This document shows positions 43,334 through 51,593 of a stretch of 63,689 bases of DNA, piece after piece. Each line of letters starts with the position of its first letter. Position 1 is the stretch's first letter. A program made the position numbers and the translations under genes. Under the pieces are notes generated by a model. The model did no database searches. It was not told the DNA's origin and saw only the letters and a list, made by a program, of their open reading frames with translations. The stretch lies in assembly GCF_008039875.1 (NCBI RefSeq), contig NZ_VRUU01000018.1:1-63689 (forward strand), read 5' to 3'. This DNA comes from Methylobacterium sp. WL119. Lineage in GTDB: Bacteria; Pseudomonadota; Alphaproteobacteria; Rhizobiales; Beijerinckiaceae.

Positions 43334-43807
43334 ATGAACATCGGCGAGGCGAGCCGGGCCTCGGGGGTCTCGGCCAAGATGATCCGGCACTACGAAAGCA
43401 TCGGGCTCGTGCCCCCGGCGGACCGTCGCGACAGCGGCTACCGCGATTACGGGACCGCCGACCTGCACCGGCTCGGCTTCATTCGGCACGCCCGGGACCT
43501 GGGCTTCTCGCTGGACCGCATCCGGGTGCTGCTCGGGCTCTGGAGCGACCCCGACCGCAGCAACGCCGACGTGAAGGCCATCGCGAGGGCCCATGTCACG
43601 GAACTCGAACAGCGGGCCCGCCAACTGAACGAGATGGCCGACGCCCTGCGGTCCCTGGCAGACGCCTGCGACGGCGACGGCCGGCCGGACTGCCCGATCA
43701 TCGCCAGCCTGGAGACCGGGGCGAACGTCCCGGCCTGCCATCCGGGCGGCTCCCAGGGGGCGATGCCGCCCCCCGCACCGCGTCGGAAGGCCGTGGCCGG
43801 TCACTGA
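43334..43807 (+). CDS. cueR: MerR-family copper sensor, CueR/HmrR type
   Basis: A 157-residue regulator. The winged helix begins NIGEASRASGVSAKMIRHYE, followed by the GLVPPADR wing and dimer helix. The effector loop has two Cys spaced C-x7-C (ACDGDGRPDCP), as in Cu(I)-sensing CueR. A 30-residue tail rich in Ala and Pro follows. It lies 18 nt after its own operator and is transcribed away from the copper genes it should activate. Confidence 0.9.
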   Translation: MNIGEASRASGVSAKMIRHYESIGLVPPADRRDSGYRDYGTADLHRLGFIRHARDLGFSLDRIRVLLGLWSDPDRSNADVKAIARAHVTELEQRARQLNEMADALRSLADACDGDGRPDCPIIASLETGANVPACHPGGSQGAMPPPAPRRKAVAGH

Positions 43808-43835
43808 GCCCGAACCGGCTCCGGCGGCGCTTCGA

Positions 43836-44168
43836 TCAGGCGGCCATCTTCCGGCAGCTCTCGGCGCAGCGGCGGCACTGCTCGACGCAATGCTGCATGT
43901 CGCCTACCTGCTCGCAGCTTCGGGCGCAGTCCTCGCAGACGTCGGCGCACTCGGCGCAGGTGTGCTTGTGATGCCTCGTCCCGATCAGCATGAAGTGCGC
44001 CGACGTCCGGCACATCTCGGCGCAGGCCAGCATCAGGCGGAAGTGCTCGGGCTCGACGTGCTTGCCGCCCGCCGGGAGGCAGTGGTTCGAGGCCATGCCG
44101 AGGCAGGTCTGATAGCAGCGAAGACATTCGTCGATGCAGGACTGCATCTCGCTCGACATATTGCCCAT
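43836..44168 (-). CDS. four-helix-bundle copper-binding protein (Csp-like)
   Basis: A 110-residue protein with 16 Cys arranged along four helices (CIDECLRCYQTC, then CAECADVCEDCARSC and CVEQCRRCAESC), plus His and Met. This is the DUF326/Csp pattern, where the tube of Cys stores many Cu(I) ions. No signal peptide, so a cytosolic Csp3-like store. The ATG at 44168 follows AAGGAG, 7 nt away; the longer frame to 44222 is not needed. Cargo role in copper tolerance is clear from its neighbours. Confidence 0.9.
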   Translation of the reverse strand: MGNMSSEMQSCIDECLRCYQTCLGMASNHCLPAGGKHVEPEHFRLMLACAEMCRTSAHFMLIGTRHHKHTCAECADVCEDCARSCEQVGDMQHCVEQCRRCAESCRKMAA

Positions 44169-44219
44169 GTGAAGCTCCTTTATGTTAGACAAAAAGAGAC
44201 GAGCATCAGCACTGGGTGA

Positions 44220-44256
44220 CAATATGCCTCCAGTATTGCCCTGCTCATTCTGTCAA
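44220..44256 (-). promoter_or_regulatory. possible promoter of the Csp-like gene
   Basis: Minus strand TTGACA lies at 44251-44256, and a 5-bp dyad CAATA/TATTG spans 44220-44238. The region is AT-rich relative to its surroundings. No clear -10 at standard spacing, which would fit a MerR-type long spacer, but the dyad does not match the CueR box at 43.3 kb. Confidence 0.3.
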
Positions 44257-44328
44257 CTCAGGCCGCTATAGTTCGTTCTAATAAATTCCTTTCTTCTTGG
44301 CCGGGATTTTTAATCCGTCCGCCGGCGC

Positions 44329-47300
44329 CTACTCCGCCGCCTCGCGGTAAGCGGGTCGTTCGGCCGGGGAGCCACTCGCCGGCGTCTCGGCGGCCGTGGA
44401 CAGGCCCCATCCCTTCACGAGTCCGTAGACGGCGGGGATCACCACGAGCGTCAGCACGGTCGAGGACACCATCCCGCCGATCATCGGCACGGCGATGCGC
44501 TGCATGACCTCGGAGCCGGCGCCCGTGCTCCACAGGATCGGAATGAGGCCCGCCATGATGGCGGTCACCGTCATCATCTTCGGGCGCACCCGCTCGACCG
44601 CGCCGACCATGATCGCCCGCCGCAGATCCTCGCGGGACAGGGGCCGCCCCTCGCGTGCGCAAGCGGCCCGGACCTCGTCGAGGGCATGGTCGAGGTAGAC
44701 CAGCATGATCACCCCGGTCTCGGCCGCGACGCCGGCGAGCGCGATGAAGCCCACCGCCACCGCCACCGACATGTTGAAGCCCATCCACCACATCAGCCAG
44801 ATGCCGCCGACCAGGGCGAACGGCAGCGACAGCATGACGATGAGCGTCTCGGTCAGGCGGCGGAAGTTGATGAACAGCAGCAGGAACACGACGAGCAGCG
44901 TCAGCGGCACTACCACCGTCATGCGCGCCGCGGCCCGCTCCAGGTACTCGTACTGACCGCTCCACTGCAGGGTCGTGCCCTGTGGGAGTTTGACCTCGCT
45001 GTCGACCGCGGCCCGCGCGTCGGCGACGTAGCCGCCCAGGTCGCGCCCATTGATGTCGACGAAGATGTAGACCGCAAGCTGTCCGTTCTCCGTGCGGATC
45101 GAGGTCGGGCCCCGGGTGAGTTCGACCTTGGCGACCTCGCGCAACGGCACCGTGCCCCCGGCCGGGAGTGGCACCTGCACCTCGTCGGCGATGGCCCGCG
45201 GATCGGACCGGAAGGCCCGGGGGTAGCGGACGTTGACGGTGTAGCGTTCGCGTCCCTCGACGGTGTTCGTCACGCTCTGGCCGCCAAGCGCCGTGGCGAT
45301 GACGTCCTGCACGTCCCCGACCATCAGCCCGTAGCGCCCGAGCGCCTCCCGGTCCGGCGTGATGTCGAGGAAGTAGCCGCCGATGACCCGTTCCGCGTAG
45401 GCGCTGGACGTGCCCGGCACGTTGCGCACCACCGCCTCGACCTGGCGGGCGACCCCTTCCATCTCCTTCAGGTCCGTTCCTAGCACCTTGATGCCGACCG
45501 GGGTGCGGATGCCGGTCGAGAGCATGTCGATTCGGGCGCGGATCGGCTGCGTCCAGGCATTCGACACGCCCGGGAACTGCAGCGCCTTGTCCATCTCGGC
45601 CTTGAGGCTCGCCAGCGTCACGCCCGGCCGCCACTCGGACGGCGGCTTCAGCGCGATGACCGTTTCGAACATCTCCATCGGCGCCGGGTCGGTCGCGGTG
45701 TTGGCGCGGCCCGCCTTGCCGTAGACTGAGGCCACCTCCGGGAATGATTTTATGATGCGGTCCTGGGTTGCGAGGAGCTCGCCGGCCTTGGTCACCGACA
45801 GGCCCGGCAGGGTGGTCGGCATGTACATCAGCGTGCCCTCGTTGAGGTCGGGCATGAACTCCGAGCCGAGCTGACGGGCCGGCCAGACGGTCGCCGCGAG
45901 GACGCCTAGGGCGAGCAGGACGGTTAGGACCCGCGCCCGCAGCACGCCCGCGATCAGCGGCCGGTAGAGCCAGATCAGGAGCCGGTTCAGCGGGTTCCTG
46001 TGCTCCGGGATGATCCGGCCCCGCACGAACAGCACCATCAGCGCGGGGACCAAAGTCACCGACAGGATCGCGGCCGCCGCCATGGCGAAGGTCTTGGTGA
46101 AGGCCAGCGGACCGAACAGGCGGCCCTCCTGGCTCTCCAGGGTGAAGATGGGCAGGAAGCTGACCGTGATGATGAGGAGCGAGAAGAACAGGGACGGGCC
46201 GACCTCGGACGCCGCCTCGACCAGGATCTCGACCCGGGGCTTGTCCGGTGGCGCCCGTTCCAGGTGCTTGTGGGCGTTCTCGATCATCACGATGGCCGCG
46301 TCGATCATGGCGCCGACCGCGATGGCGATGCCGCCCAGGCTCATGATGTTGGCGCCGAGACCCAGGGCTCGCATGCCGACGAACGCCATCAGGATCCCGA
46401 CCGGCAGCATCAGGATGGCGACGAGCGCGCTCCTCACATGCAGCAGGAAGACGATGCAGACGAGCGAGACGACGACGCTCTCCTCGACCAGCGTGTGCCG
46501 CAGGGTGTCGATGGCCGCGTCGATGAGCTGGGAGCGGTCGTAGACCGGCAGGATCTCGGTGCCCGCGGGAAGGCTTTTCGCCACCTCCGCGAGCTTCGCC
46601 TTAACACCCTCGATGACGTTCAGCGCGTTCGCGCCGAAGCGCTGCAGGACGATGCCGCCGGCGACCTCGCCCTCGCCGTTCATCTCGGTGATGCCGCGAC
46701 GCTCGTCCGGTCCGAGCTCGACCCGGGCGACGTCGCGCACCCGCAGCGGCGTGCCGCCCGCGGTCTTGAGGACGATGTTCTCGATGTCGGCGACGCCCCT
46801 CAGGTAGCCGCGCCCGCGGACCATGAACTCGAACTCGGAGAGCTCGACCGTGCGGCCGCCGACGTCGGCGTTGCTCGACCGGATCGCGTCCCTGAGCTTG
46901 TTGAGGGAGATGCCCTGCGCGCGTAGCCGGTTCGGGTCGACCACGACGTTGTACTGCTTCACGAAGCCGCCGACGCCGGCGACCTCGGCGACGCCCTCTG
47001 CCCGCGAGGCCCCGAACCGGACCACCCAGTCTTGCAGGGAGCGAAGCTCGGCGAGCGTCCGTTCCTTGGCCACCACCACGTACTGGTAGACCCAGCCCAC
47101 GCCCGTTGCGTCGGGGCCCAGCGTCGGGGTCACGCCCGCCGGCAGGCGGCTCGCCGCCGCGTTGAGGTACTCCAGCACCCGCGAGCGGCCCCAGTACGGG
47201 TCGGTGCCGTCCTCGAAGATGACATAGACGAACGACACCCCGAAGAAGGAGAAGCCGCGCACCACCTTGGCCTTCGGCACCGTCAGCATGGCGGTGGTCA

Positions 47301-47505
47301 GGGGATAGGTGACCTGATCCTCCACGACCTGGGGGGCCTGCCCCGGGTACTCCGTGTAGACGATGGCCTGCACGTCCGAGAGGTCGGGGATGGCGTCGAG
47401 CGGCAGGGTCCGCAGCGACAGGACGCCTGCCGCGACGGCGAACACGGTGCCCACCAGCACCAGTACGAGGTTGCGGGCCGACCATCCGATGAGGCGCGCG
47501 ATCAT
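44329..47505 (-). CDS. cusA: CusA-type heavy-metal RND efflux pump
   Basis: A 1058-residue inner-membrane RND transporter. It starts MIARLIGWSARN and has twelve helices. The proton-relay helix GGIAIAVGAMIDAAIVMIEN (residues about 395-415), the large periplasmic loops and the C-terminal IPILWSTGAGSEVMQR segment identify the Cu/Ag HME class. Its start overlaps the end of cusB by 4 nt (47502-47505). No outer-membrane factor gene (cusC) is present nearby, so a chromosomal TolC-like partner would be needed. Confidence 0.92.
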   Translation of the reverse strand: MIARLIGWSARNLVLVLVGTVFAVAAGVLSLRTLPLDAIPDLSDVQAIVYTEYPGQAPQVVEDQVTYPLTTAMLTVPKAKVVRGFSFFGVSFVYVIFEDGTDPYWGRSRVLEYLNAAASRLPAGVTPTLGPDATGVGWVYQYVVVAKERTLAELRSLQDWVVRFGASRAEGVAEVAGVGGFVKQYNVVVDPNRLRAQGISLNKLRDAIRSSNADVGGRTVELSEFEFMVRGRGYLRGVADIENIVLKTAGGTPLRVRDVARVELGPDERRGITEMNGEGEVAGGIVLQRFGANALNVIEGVKAKLAEVAKSLPAGTEILPVYDRSQLIDAAIDTLRHTLVEESVVVSLVCIVFLLHVRSALVAILMLPVGILMAFVGMRALGLGANIMSLGGIAIAVGAMIDAAIVMIENAHKHLERAPPDKPRVEILVEAASEVGPSLFFSLLIITVSFLPIFTLESQEGRLFGPLAFTKTFAMAAAAILSVTLVPALMVLFVRGRIIPEHRNPLNRLLIWLYRPLIAGVLRARVLTVLLALGVLAATVWPARQLGSEFMPDLNEGTLMYMPTTLPGLSVTKAGELLATQDRIIKSFPEVASVYGKAGRANTATDPAPMEMFETVIALKPPSEWRPGVTLASLKAEMDKALQFPGVSNAWTQPIRARIDMLSTGIRTPVGIKVLGTDLKEMEGVARQVEAVVRNVPGTSSAYAERVIGGYFLDITPDREALGRYGLMVGDVQDVIATALGGQSVTNTVEGRERYTVNVRYPRAFRSDPRAIADEVQVPLPAGGTVPLREVAKVELTRGPTSIRTENGQLAVYIFVDINGRDLGGYVADARAAVDSEVKLPQGTTLQWSGQYEYLERAAARMTVVVPLTLLVVFLLLFINFRRLTETLIVMLSLPFALVGGIWLMWWMGFNMSVAVAVGFIALAGVAAETGVIMLVYLDHALDEVRAACAREGRPLSREDLRRAIMVGAVERVRPKMMTVTAIMAGLIPILWSTGAGSEVMQRIAVPMIGGMVSSTVLTLVVIPAVYGLVKGWGLSTAAETPASGSPAERPAYREAAE

Positions 47506-49043
47506 GGCGTCGCTCCCGCGTCGGCGGCCAGGCGGTCGTCCTTGGGAGGCGCCAGGCCTTGCAGTGCCGCCTTCAGGTTGCTCTCAGCGTCGATGAGGAA
47601 GTTGGCCGAGGTCACCACCCGGTCGCCGGTCGAGACGCCGTCGCGGATCTCGGTGTAGCCGCCGCCATGTACGCCGACCTTCACGGCCTTGGGCTCGAAG
47701 CGACCCTCGCCGCGGTCGATCAGCACGACCTGTCGCTCGCCGGTGTCGATGACGGCGTCGTCGGGCACGGCCACGACCGGCATGGCGTCCCCCGTCGCGA
47801 TCTCGACGTCGGCGTACATGTCGGGCAGCAAGGTGCCGTCCGGGTTCGGGAGCTCGATGCGCACCCGCGTGGCCCGGGTCTCCGGATTCACCTGCGGGTA
47901 GATCACCCCGACCTTGCCGGTGAAGGTGCGGCCCGGGGCCGAGCGTAGGCGGATCGTGGCGGTTTGCCCGACGCGGACGTTGGCGAGGTCGCGCTCGGGC
48001 ACGTCGGCCAGCACCCACATGGTGGAGATGTCGCCGATCCGGAACAGGGTATCCCCGGCCGCGGCCTTCATGCCCTCGATGGCGGTCCGTTGCAGGACGA
48101 TGCCGTCCCGGGCCGAGGACCAGGTGATGGCCATCGGCACGTTCCGGGTGCGCTCCATCTCGTCGATCACGGCCTCGGAGACGTTCAGGTTCCGTAGGCG
48201 CCGCCTCGCGCCGTCGAAGCCCGGGTTGGCGATGAGCTGGGCCGCCGCGGCGTTGATCTCGGGCGAGTAGACGTGGACCAGCGCCTGTCCCTTGCGGACG
48301 CGGTCGCCGGTGGTGACGTTCTCGACGTGGTCGACGTAGGCGTCCGAGCGTGTCGCGATGACCGTCACCCGCCGCTCGTCGAGGGCGACGGTGCCCGGGA
48401 CGCGCACGGGCTGCGCCACCACCCGCCGCTCGACGACCTCGGTCCGCACGCCGGTGCGCTGGACCTTGCCGGGCGAGACGGTGACGACATTGCCGTCGCT
48501 GTCCTCGCCCTCGTAGACGGGGATGTAGTCCATCCCCATCGAATCCTTCTTGGGCGTGGCCGAGGTGTCCGGCAGGCCCATCGGGTTGCGGTAGTAGCGT
48601 ATGGGCCGGGCGCCCGCGGCGGCCTTCGCGTCCCCGGCCTTCCCCATGTCCTGGGCGGCCATGTCGTGCCCGGCCATCCCCTGCCCGGCCATCCCCTGCC
48701 CGGCCATGTCGGCGGGCATGGCCTCGTCCGCATCCGGCGCGTCGAAGCGCACGTCCTCGCTGGCGTGGACCGCCCGGAACTCCCGGCCATCCGCGGTCGC
48801 CATCGGCGAAAGCGAGTAGACCGGCTTCCCGTCCGGGTCCTGGTAGTAGACCACCGGTCCGGTCGCCTTCGCGGAGGCCCTAGCCTGCGCGGCCGGCATG
48901 GGGCCCGGAGACCACCGGGCGAACTCCGTCCGGGCGCGCTCGGCGAGCGCCGGCACGGGGTTCTCCCCATGCCCCGCGACATAGCCGGCGCCCCCCGCCG
49001 CGAGTGCGGCGAGGGTCCCGGCGAACCAGGCCGCGCGGCTCAC
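47502..49043 (-). CDS. cusB: CusB-type periplasmic adaptor with metal-binding N-terminus
   Basis: A 513-residue adaptor. A signal anchor at about residues 5-25 is followed by a metal-binding stretch with Met-rich MAGQG repeats (about 110-130). Then comes the heavy-metal-binding YYRNPMGLPDTS domain with GMDYIPVY (about 145-180) and the CusB core with lipoyl and barrel domains. It hands Cu(I)/Ag(I) to CusA. It overlaps genes on both sides by 4 nt, which indicates one translation-coupled operon. Confidence 0.9.
   Translation of the reverse strand: MSRAAWFAGTLAALAAGGAGYVAGHGENPVPALAERARTEFARWSPGPMPAAQARASAKATGPVVYYQDPDGKPVYSLSPMATADGREFRAVHASEDVRFDAPDADEAMPADMAGQGMAGQGMAGHDMAAQDMGKAGDAKAAAGARPIRYYRNPMGLPDTSATPKKDSMGMDYIPVYEGEDSDGNVVTVSPGKVQRTGVRTEVVERRVVAQPVRVPGTVALDERRVTVIATRSDAYVDHVENVTTGDRVRKGQALVHVYSPEINAAAAQLIANPGFDGARRRLRNLNVSEAVIDEMERTRNVPMAITWSSARDGIVLQRTAIEGMKAAAGDTLFRIGDISTMWVLADVPERDLANVRVGQTATIRLRSAPGRTFTGKVGVIYPQVNPETRATRVRIELPNPDGTLLPDMYADVEIATGDAMPVVAVPDDAVIDTGERQVVLIDRGEGRFEPKAVKVGVHGGGYTEIRDGVSTGDRVVTSANFLIDAESNLKAALQGLAPPKDDRLAADAGATP
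48669..48707. repeat. 15-bp tandem repeat inside cusB
   Basis: The unit CCCGGCCATCCCCTG occurs twice in full (48669-48683, 48684-48698) and once in part. It encodes the MAGQG repeats of the metal-binding N-terminus. Such an in-frame repeat can expand or contract without breaking the frame. Confidence 0.85.
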
Positions 49044-49444
49044 TTGACGGCCTTGAAGACCAGCTTGTCCTCGACCGTGCCGGTCTCGCCCTGGACCTTG
49101 GCCCCGAGCGACAGGCGCCAGCCGCCGGCCATCGTGAGCTTCGCCTTGAAGCGATAGACGCCCGGTTCGGTCGTGGGGAGTTGCTCGATCTTCGAGGTCA
49201 TCTCGTCCATGCTGTCGGGCGCCATGTCGATGCGCTTGGCGAAGATCACGGCGTCGGGAACTGGCTTGCCGCTGCGCTTATCGAGAAGGCGCACCGACAG
49301 GACAGCCTCGCCGACCTTGGCCTCCTGCTGCACGAGCTCGAAGCGGTAGTCCTTGGTGTCGGCGAATGCCGGGAACGCGGTCGCCGACAGGGCGGCACCG
49401 AGCAGCGCCGCCGAGACGGCGCGCGAAAAAGTCTTCTGGGTCAC
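49040..49444 (-). CDS. FixH/YtkA-like periplasmic protein
   Basis: A 134-residue exported protein. Signal peptide about residues 1-27 (AVSAALLGAALSATAFPAFA); mature part with DYRFELVQQEAKVGEAVLSVRL and MAGGWRLSLGAK, matching the beta-sandwich FixH/YtkA group. The GTG at 49444 is preceded by GGAG, 9 nt away, and gives the signal peptide; the ATG at 49492 would add 16 polar residues. Members sit with cus genes and may aid copper loading. Confidence 0.82.
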   Translation of the reverse strand: MTQKTFSRAVSAALLGAALSATAFPAFADTKDYRFELVQQEAKVGEAVLSVRLLDKRSGKPVPDAVIFAKRIDMAPDSMDEMTSKIEQLPTTEPGVYRFKAKLTMAGGWRLSLGAKVQGETGTVEDKLVFKAVK

Positions 49445-49525
49445 GGGGGATGTCTCCTGAACGACGGGAAGGGACGCGTGGTCATGCGTCACCGTGCCGG
49501 CGCATGCGGCGCCGGCGTCATCGGT

Positions 49526-49951
49526 TCAGGCTCGGGGGGGCTCGGGTAGCGGCGTCCCATGCACGCTCGCGAAGGACCCCGAGGCGGGCCAGGACAGTGT
49601 CGCACGGGACGCGACGGGAGCCGGGACGGCGACCGTCCCCGGCAGCAGGGACACGGCGCTTGCGAAGCACAGGGCCATCAGCGGGCAGCCCTTGGTGCAG
49701 TCGGGCTTCTTCGCCGTTTCCTTCGGGCAGCAGGGCATGTCGTCCATGGCCATCTCGGCCATGTCCATCGCACCCATTACGGCATGATCCATGACCATGC
49801 CGTGGTGAACGACCGGCATCGAGGCCGCGGCCTCGTGAGCGATGGACGCGTGCATGCCCACAGTGGCCGCGGGAGCGGTCACCGGCGTCAGGGCGAGGCT
49901 GAGAACCGCCAGCAGCGGCAACAGTCGCCTAAGGGCAAGCCGAAGGGTCAC
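49526..49951 (-). CDS. exported Met/Cys-rich protein
   Basis: A 141-residue protein. A signal peptide begins at GTG 49951 (LALRRLLPLLAVLSLALTP). A Met-rich segment (MVMDHAVMGAMDMAEMAMDDMP) and a CC, then C and C group follow (PCCPKETAKKPDCTKGCP), both suited to Cu(I). A later hydrophobic stretch may be a membrane helix. It is the gene before the FixH-like one in the copper operon. Family unknown, metal binding inferred from composition. Confidence 0.72.
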   Translation of the reverse strand: MTLRLALRRLLPLLAVLSLALTPVTAPAATVGMHASIAHEAAASMPVVHHGMVMDHAVMGAMDMAEMAMDDMPCCPKETAKKPDCTKGCPLMALCFASAVSLLPGTVAVPAPVASRATLSWPASGSFASVHGTPLPEPPRA

Positions 49952-50039
49952 GGATGCAGGATGCCAAATTCTACGGTCGGGCGAAAGCCCGTTCCGAATT
50001 CCTCGAACGACGCAGGACCAGGTTGGTTGCAAGCACCCG

Positions 50040-50240
50040 TCAGGCGAGCACCGCCGGGAAGCCGGCCGCAACGATGGCTCCGGCGATCCGGTCGGCCGGG
50101 CCGGCGGCATCGGACACGGTCACGAGCTTGGCACCGAGGTCCACATCCACCCGGGCTCCAGGCTCGATGCCAAGCACCGCGCGGGTCACGGACTTGGCGC
50201 ATCCGCCGCATCCCATTTTGTCGACCTTGTAACGGAGCAT
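50040..50240 (-). CDS. copZ: copper chaperone CopZ (HMA domain)
   Basis: A 66-residue ferredoxin-like HMA protein. The metal loop is MGCGGCAKSV (CxxC), as in CopZ/Atx1. It carries Cu(I) to pumps or the sensor. It is preceded by a copper-type promoter box at 50276-50299 and stands at the head of the cus operon region, 89 nt before the Met/Cys-rich gene. Confidence 0.92.
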   Translation of the reverse strand: MLRYKVDKMGCGGCAKSVTRAVLGIEPGARVDVDLGAKLVTVSDAAGPADRIAGAIVAAGFPAVLA

Positions 50241-50275
50241 GACGCTCTTCCTTCGATAACGTCACGCCGGGATGG

Positions 50276-50299
50276 GGCTTCCCATAGTGGTAAGGTCAA
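50276..50299 (-). promoter_or_regulatory. second CueR-type box before copZ
   Basis: On the minus strand it reads TTGACCTTACC, then CTATGGGAAGCC; 19 of 24 positions match the TTGACC-plus-dyad layout at 43.3 kb. The -35 TTGACC is at 50294-50299. It probably lets CueR induce copZ and the genes behind it. Confidence 0.65.
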
Positions 50300-50426
50300 G
50301 GGTCGCCGGCCGATGTCCTCTCACGCTTGCCCGAATGCTTGAACGATGCCCCCGACGGCGCGAGCGGCGGCATCTGGCGGGCATCCAATTCCGTGAACCC
50401 AGGTGGATCGGGGAACGGGCCGGCGC

Positions 50427-51586
50427 TTAGCGTACGCGCCACAGCAACAGGGCGAGCACTACGTTGCCCAGGGCAAGAACGGTCAGGACGGTATAGGTCG
50501 CATCGGCTCCGCCATGTGTCAGCACGACGGCCCCGAGGGATGGCGCGAGCGCCTGCGCCACCAGGCCCGGACGTGCCAACAGGCCGACGAGCGCGGCGTA
50601 GCGTTCCGGACCGAACAGGGCCAGGGGCACCGTACCCCGTGCAATCGAGTAGATCCCGTTGCCGGCCCCGTAGAGGACCAGCGCCAGCCCGACCAAGGGT
50701 AGGCCGGCCGCCAGCATCGTGACCCCAAGGACCACCAGGATCATGGCGGCGGTCAGGGTCCAGAGTGGGTGATGCCGGCCCTTCCCGGCCATCTCGACGA
50801 TGCGCGCCCCCACCTGCGACGGTCCGATCAGGGCGCCGTAAGCGACGGCCGAGGCCAGCGCGACGCCACGGGCCTGCAGCAGGGTGATGAGGTGCACCGA
50901 CACCATGGCCATCACCGTGCCCCCGAGGGTCAGCACCCCCGTCATGAGGAGGAAGGCACGGTGTTCCCGACCATGGAGACGAATGACGGGGCTCGGGCCT
51001 GCGGGTCGCGTGACCGGGTGTGCGGGCGGGGGATCGCGAGCAGGACGAGCGGCAGCGTGACCGAAAGATGCAACCCGGCATAGGCGAGGCAGGTCCCGCG
51101 CCAGCCGACCCGTTCGACGAGGAAGGCCGAGAGCGGCCAGCACACCGTGCTGGCGAAACCGCCCCACAGGGTCAGGGTCGTGATGGCGGACCTTGCCTCG
51201 GCGCCGTAGAGGCGTCCGAGCGTGGCGAAGGCGGGATCGTACAACCCGGTGCCCATGCCGAGGCCGACGAGAAGCCAGGCCGCCAGATAAGCCGTGAGGT
51301 TCGGGGCCAGGGCGAGGCCCGTGAGGCCCAGCGCCAGGGCGATGGCGGCGAAGGCCAGCACCGGCCGCCCGCCATGCTCCCCTATGAAGGCTCCCACCCG
51401 CGGCGAGACGAGGCCCGCGACGAGGAGGCTGGCCGACAGCCCTCCGATGACCCAGCCGAGGGGCCATCCCGTATCCTTCGACATCGGCGCGGCCAGCACC
51501 GACAGCAGGTAGAACGAGGAGCCTCAGGTCAGGATCTGGATGACGCCCAGGGCCGAGATCACGGGCCATCGACGCGTCGGGGGCAT
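50427..51586 (-). pseudogene. MFS transporter gene with nonsense and frameshift
   Basis: Read from ATG 51586: MPPTRRWPVISALGVIQILT, then a TGA at 51524-51526 where MFS homologues have a Trp (tgg), then GSSFYLLSVLAAP and a normal transporter half down to about 51030. There a G5/C5 run near 51035-51045 shifts the frame, and the rest (MTGVLTLGG, then ARIVEMAGKGRHH, then YGAGNGIYSIARG) continues in another frame to 50427. Both lesions break it. It lies downstream of arsB and could have been an arsenic or organoarsenical exporter. Confidence 0.85.
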
Positions 51587-51593
51587 CGCCGCG

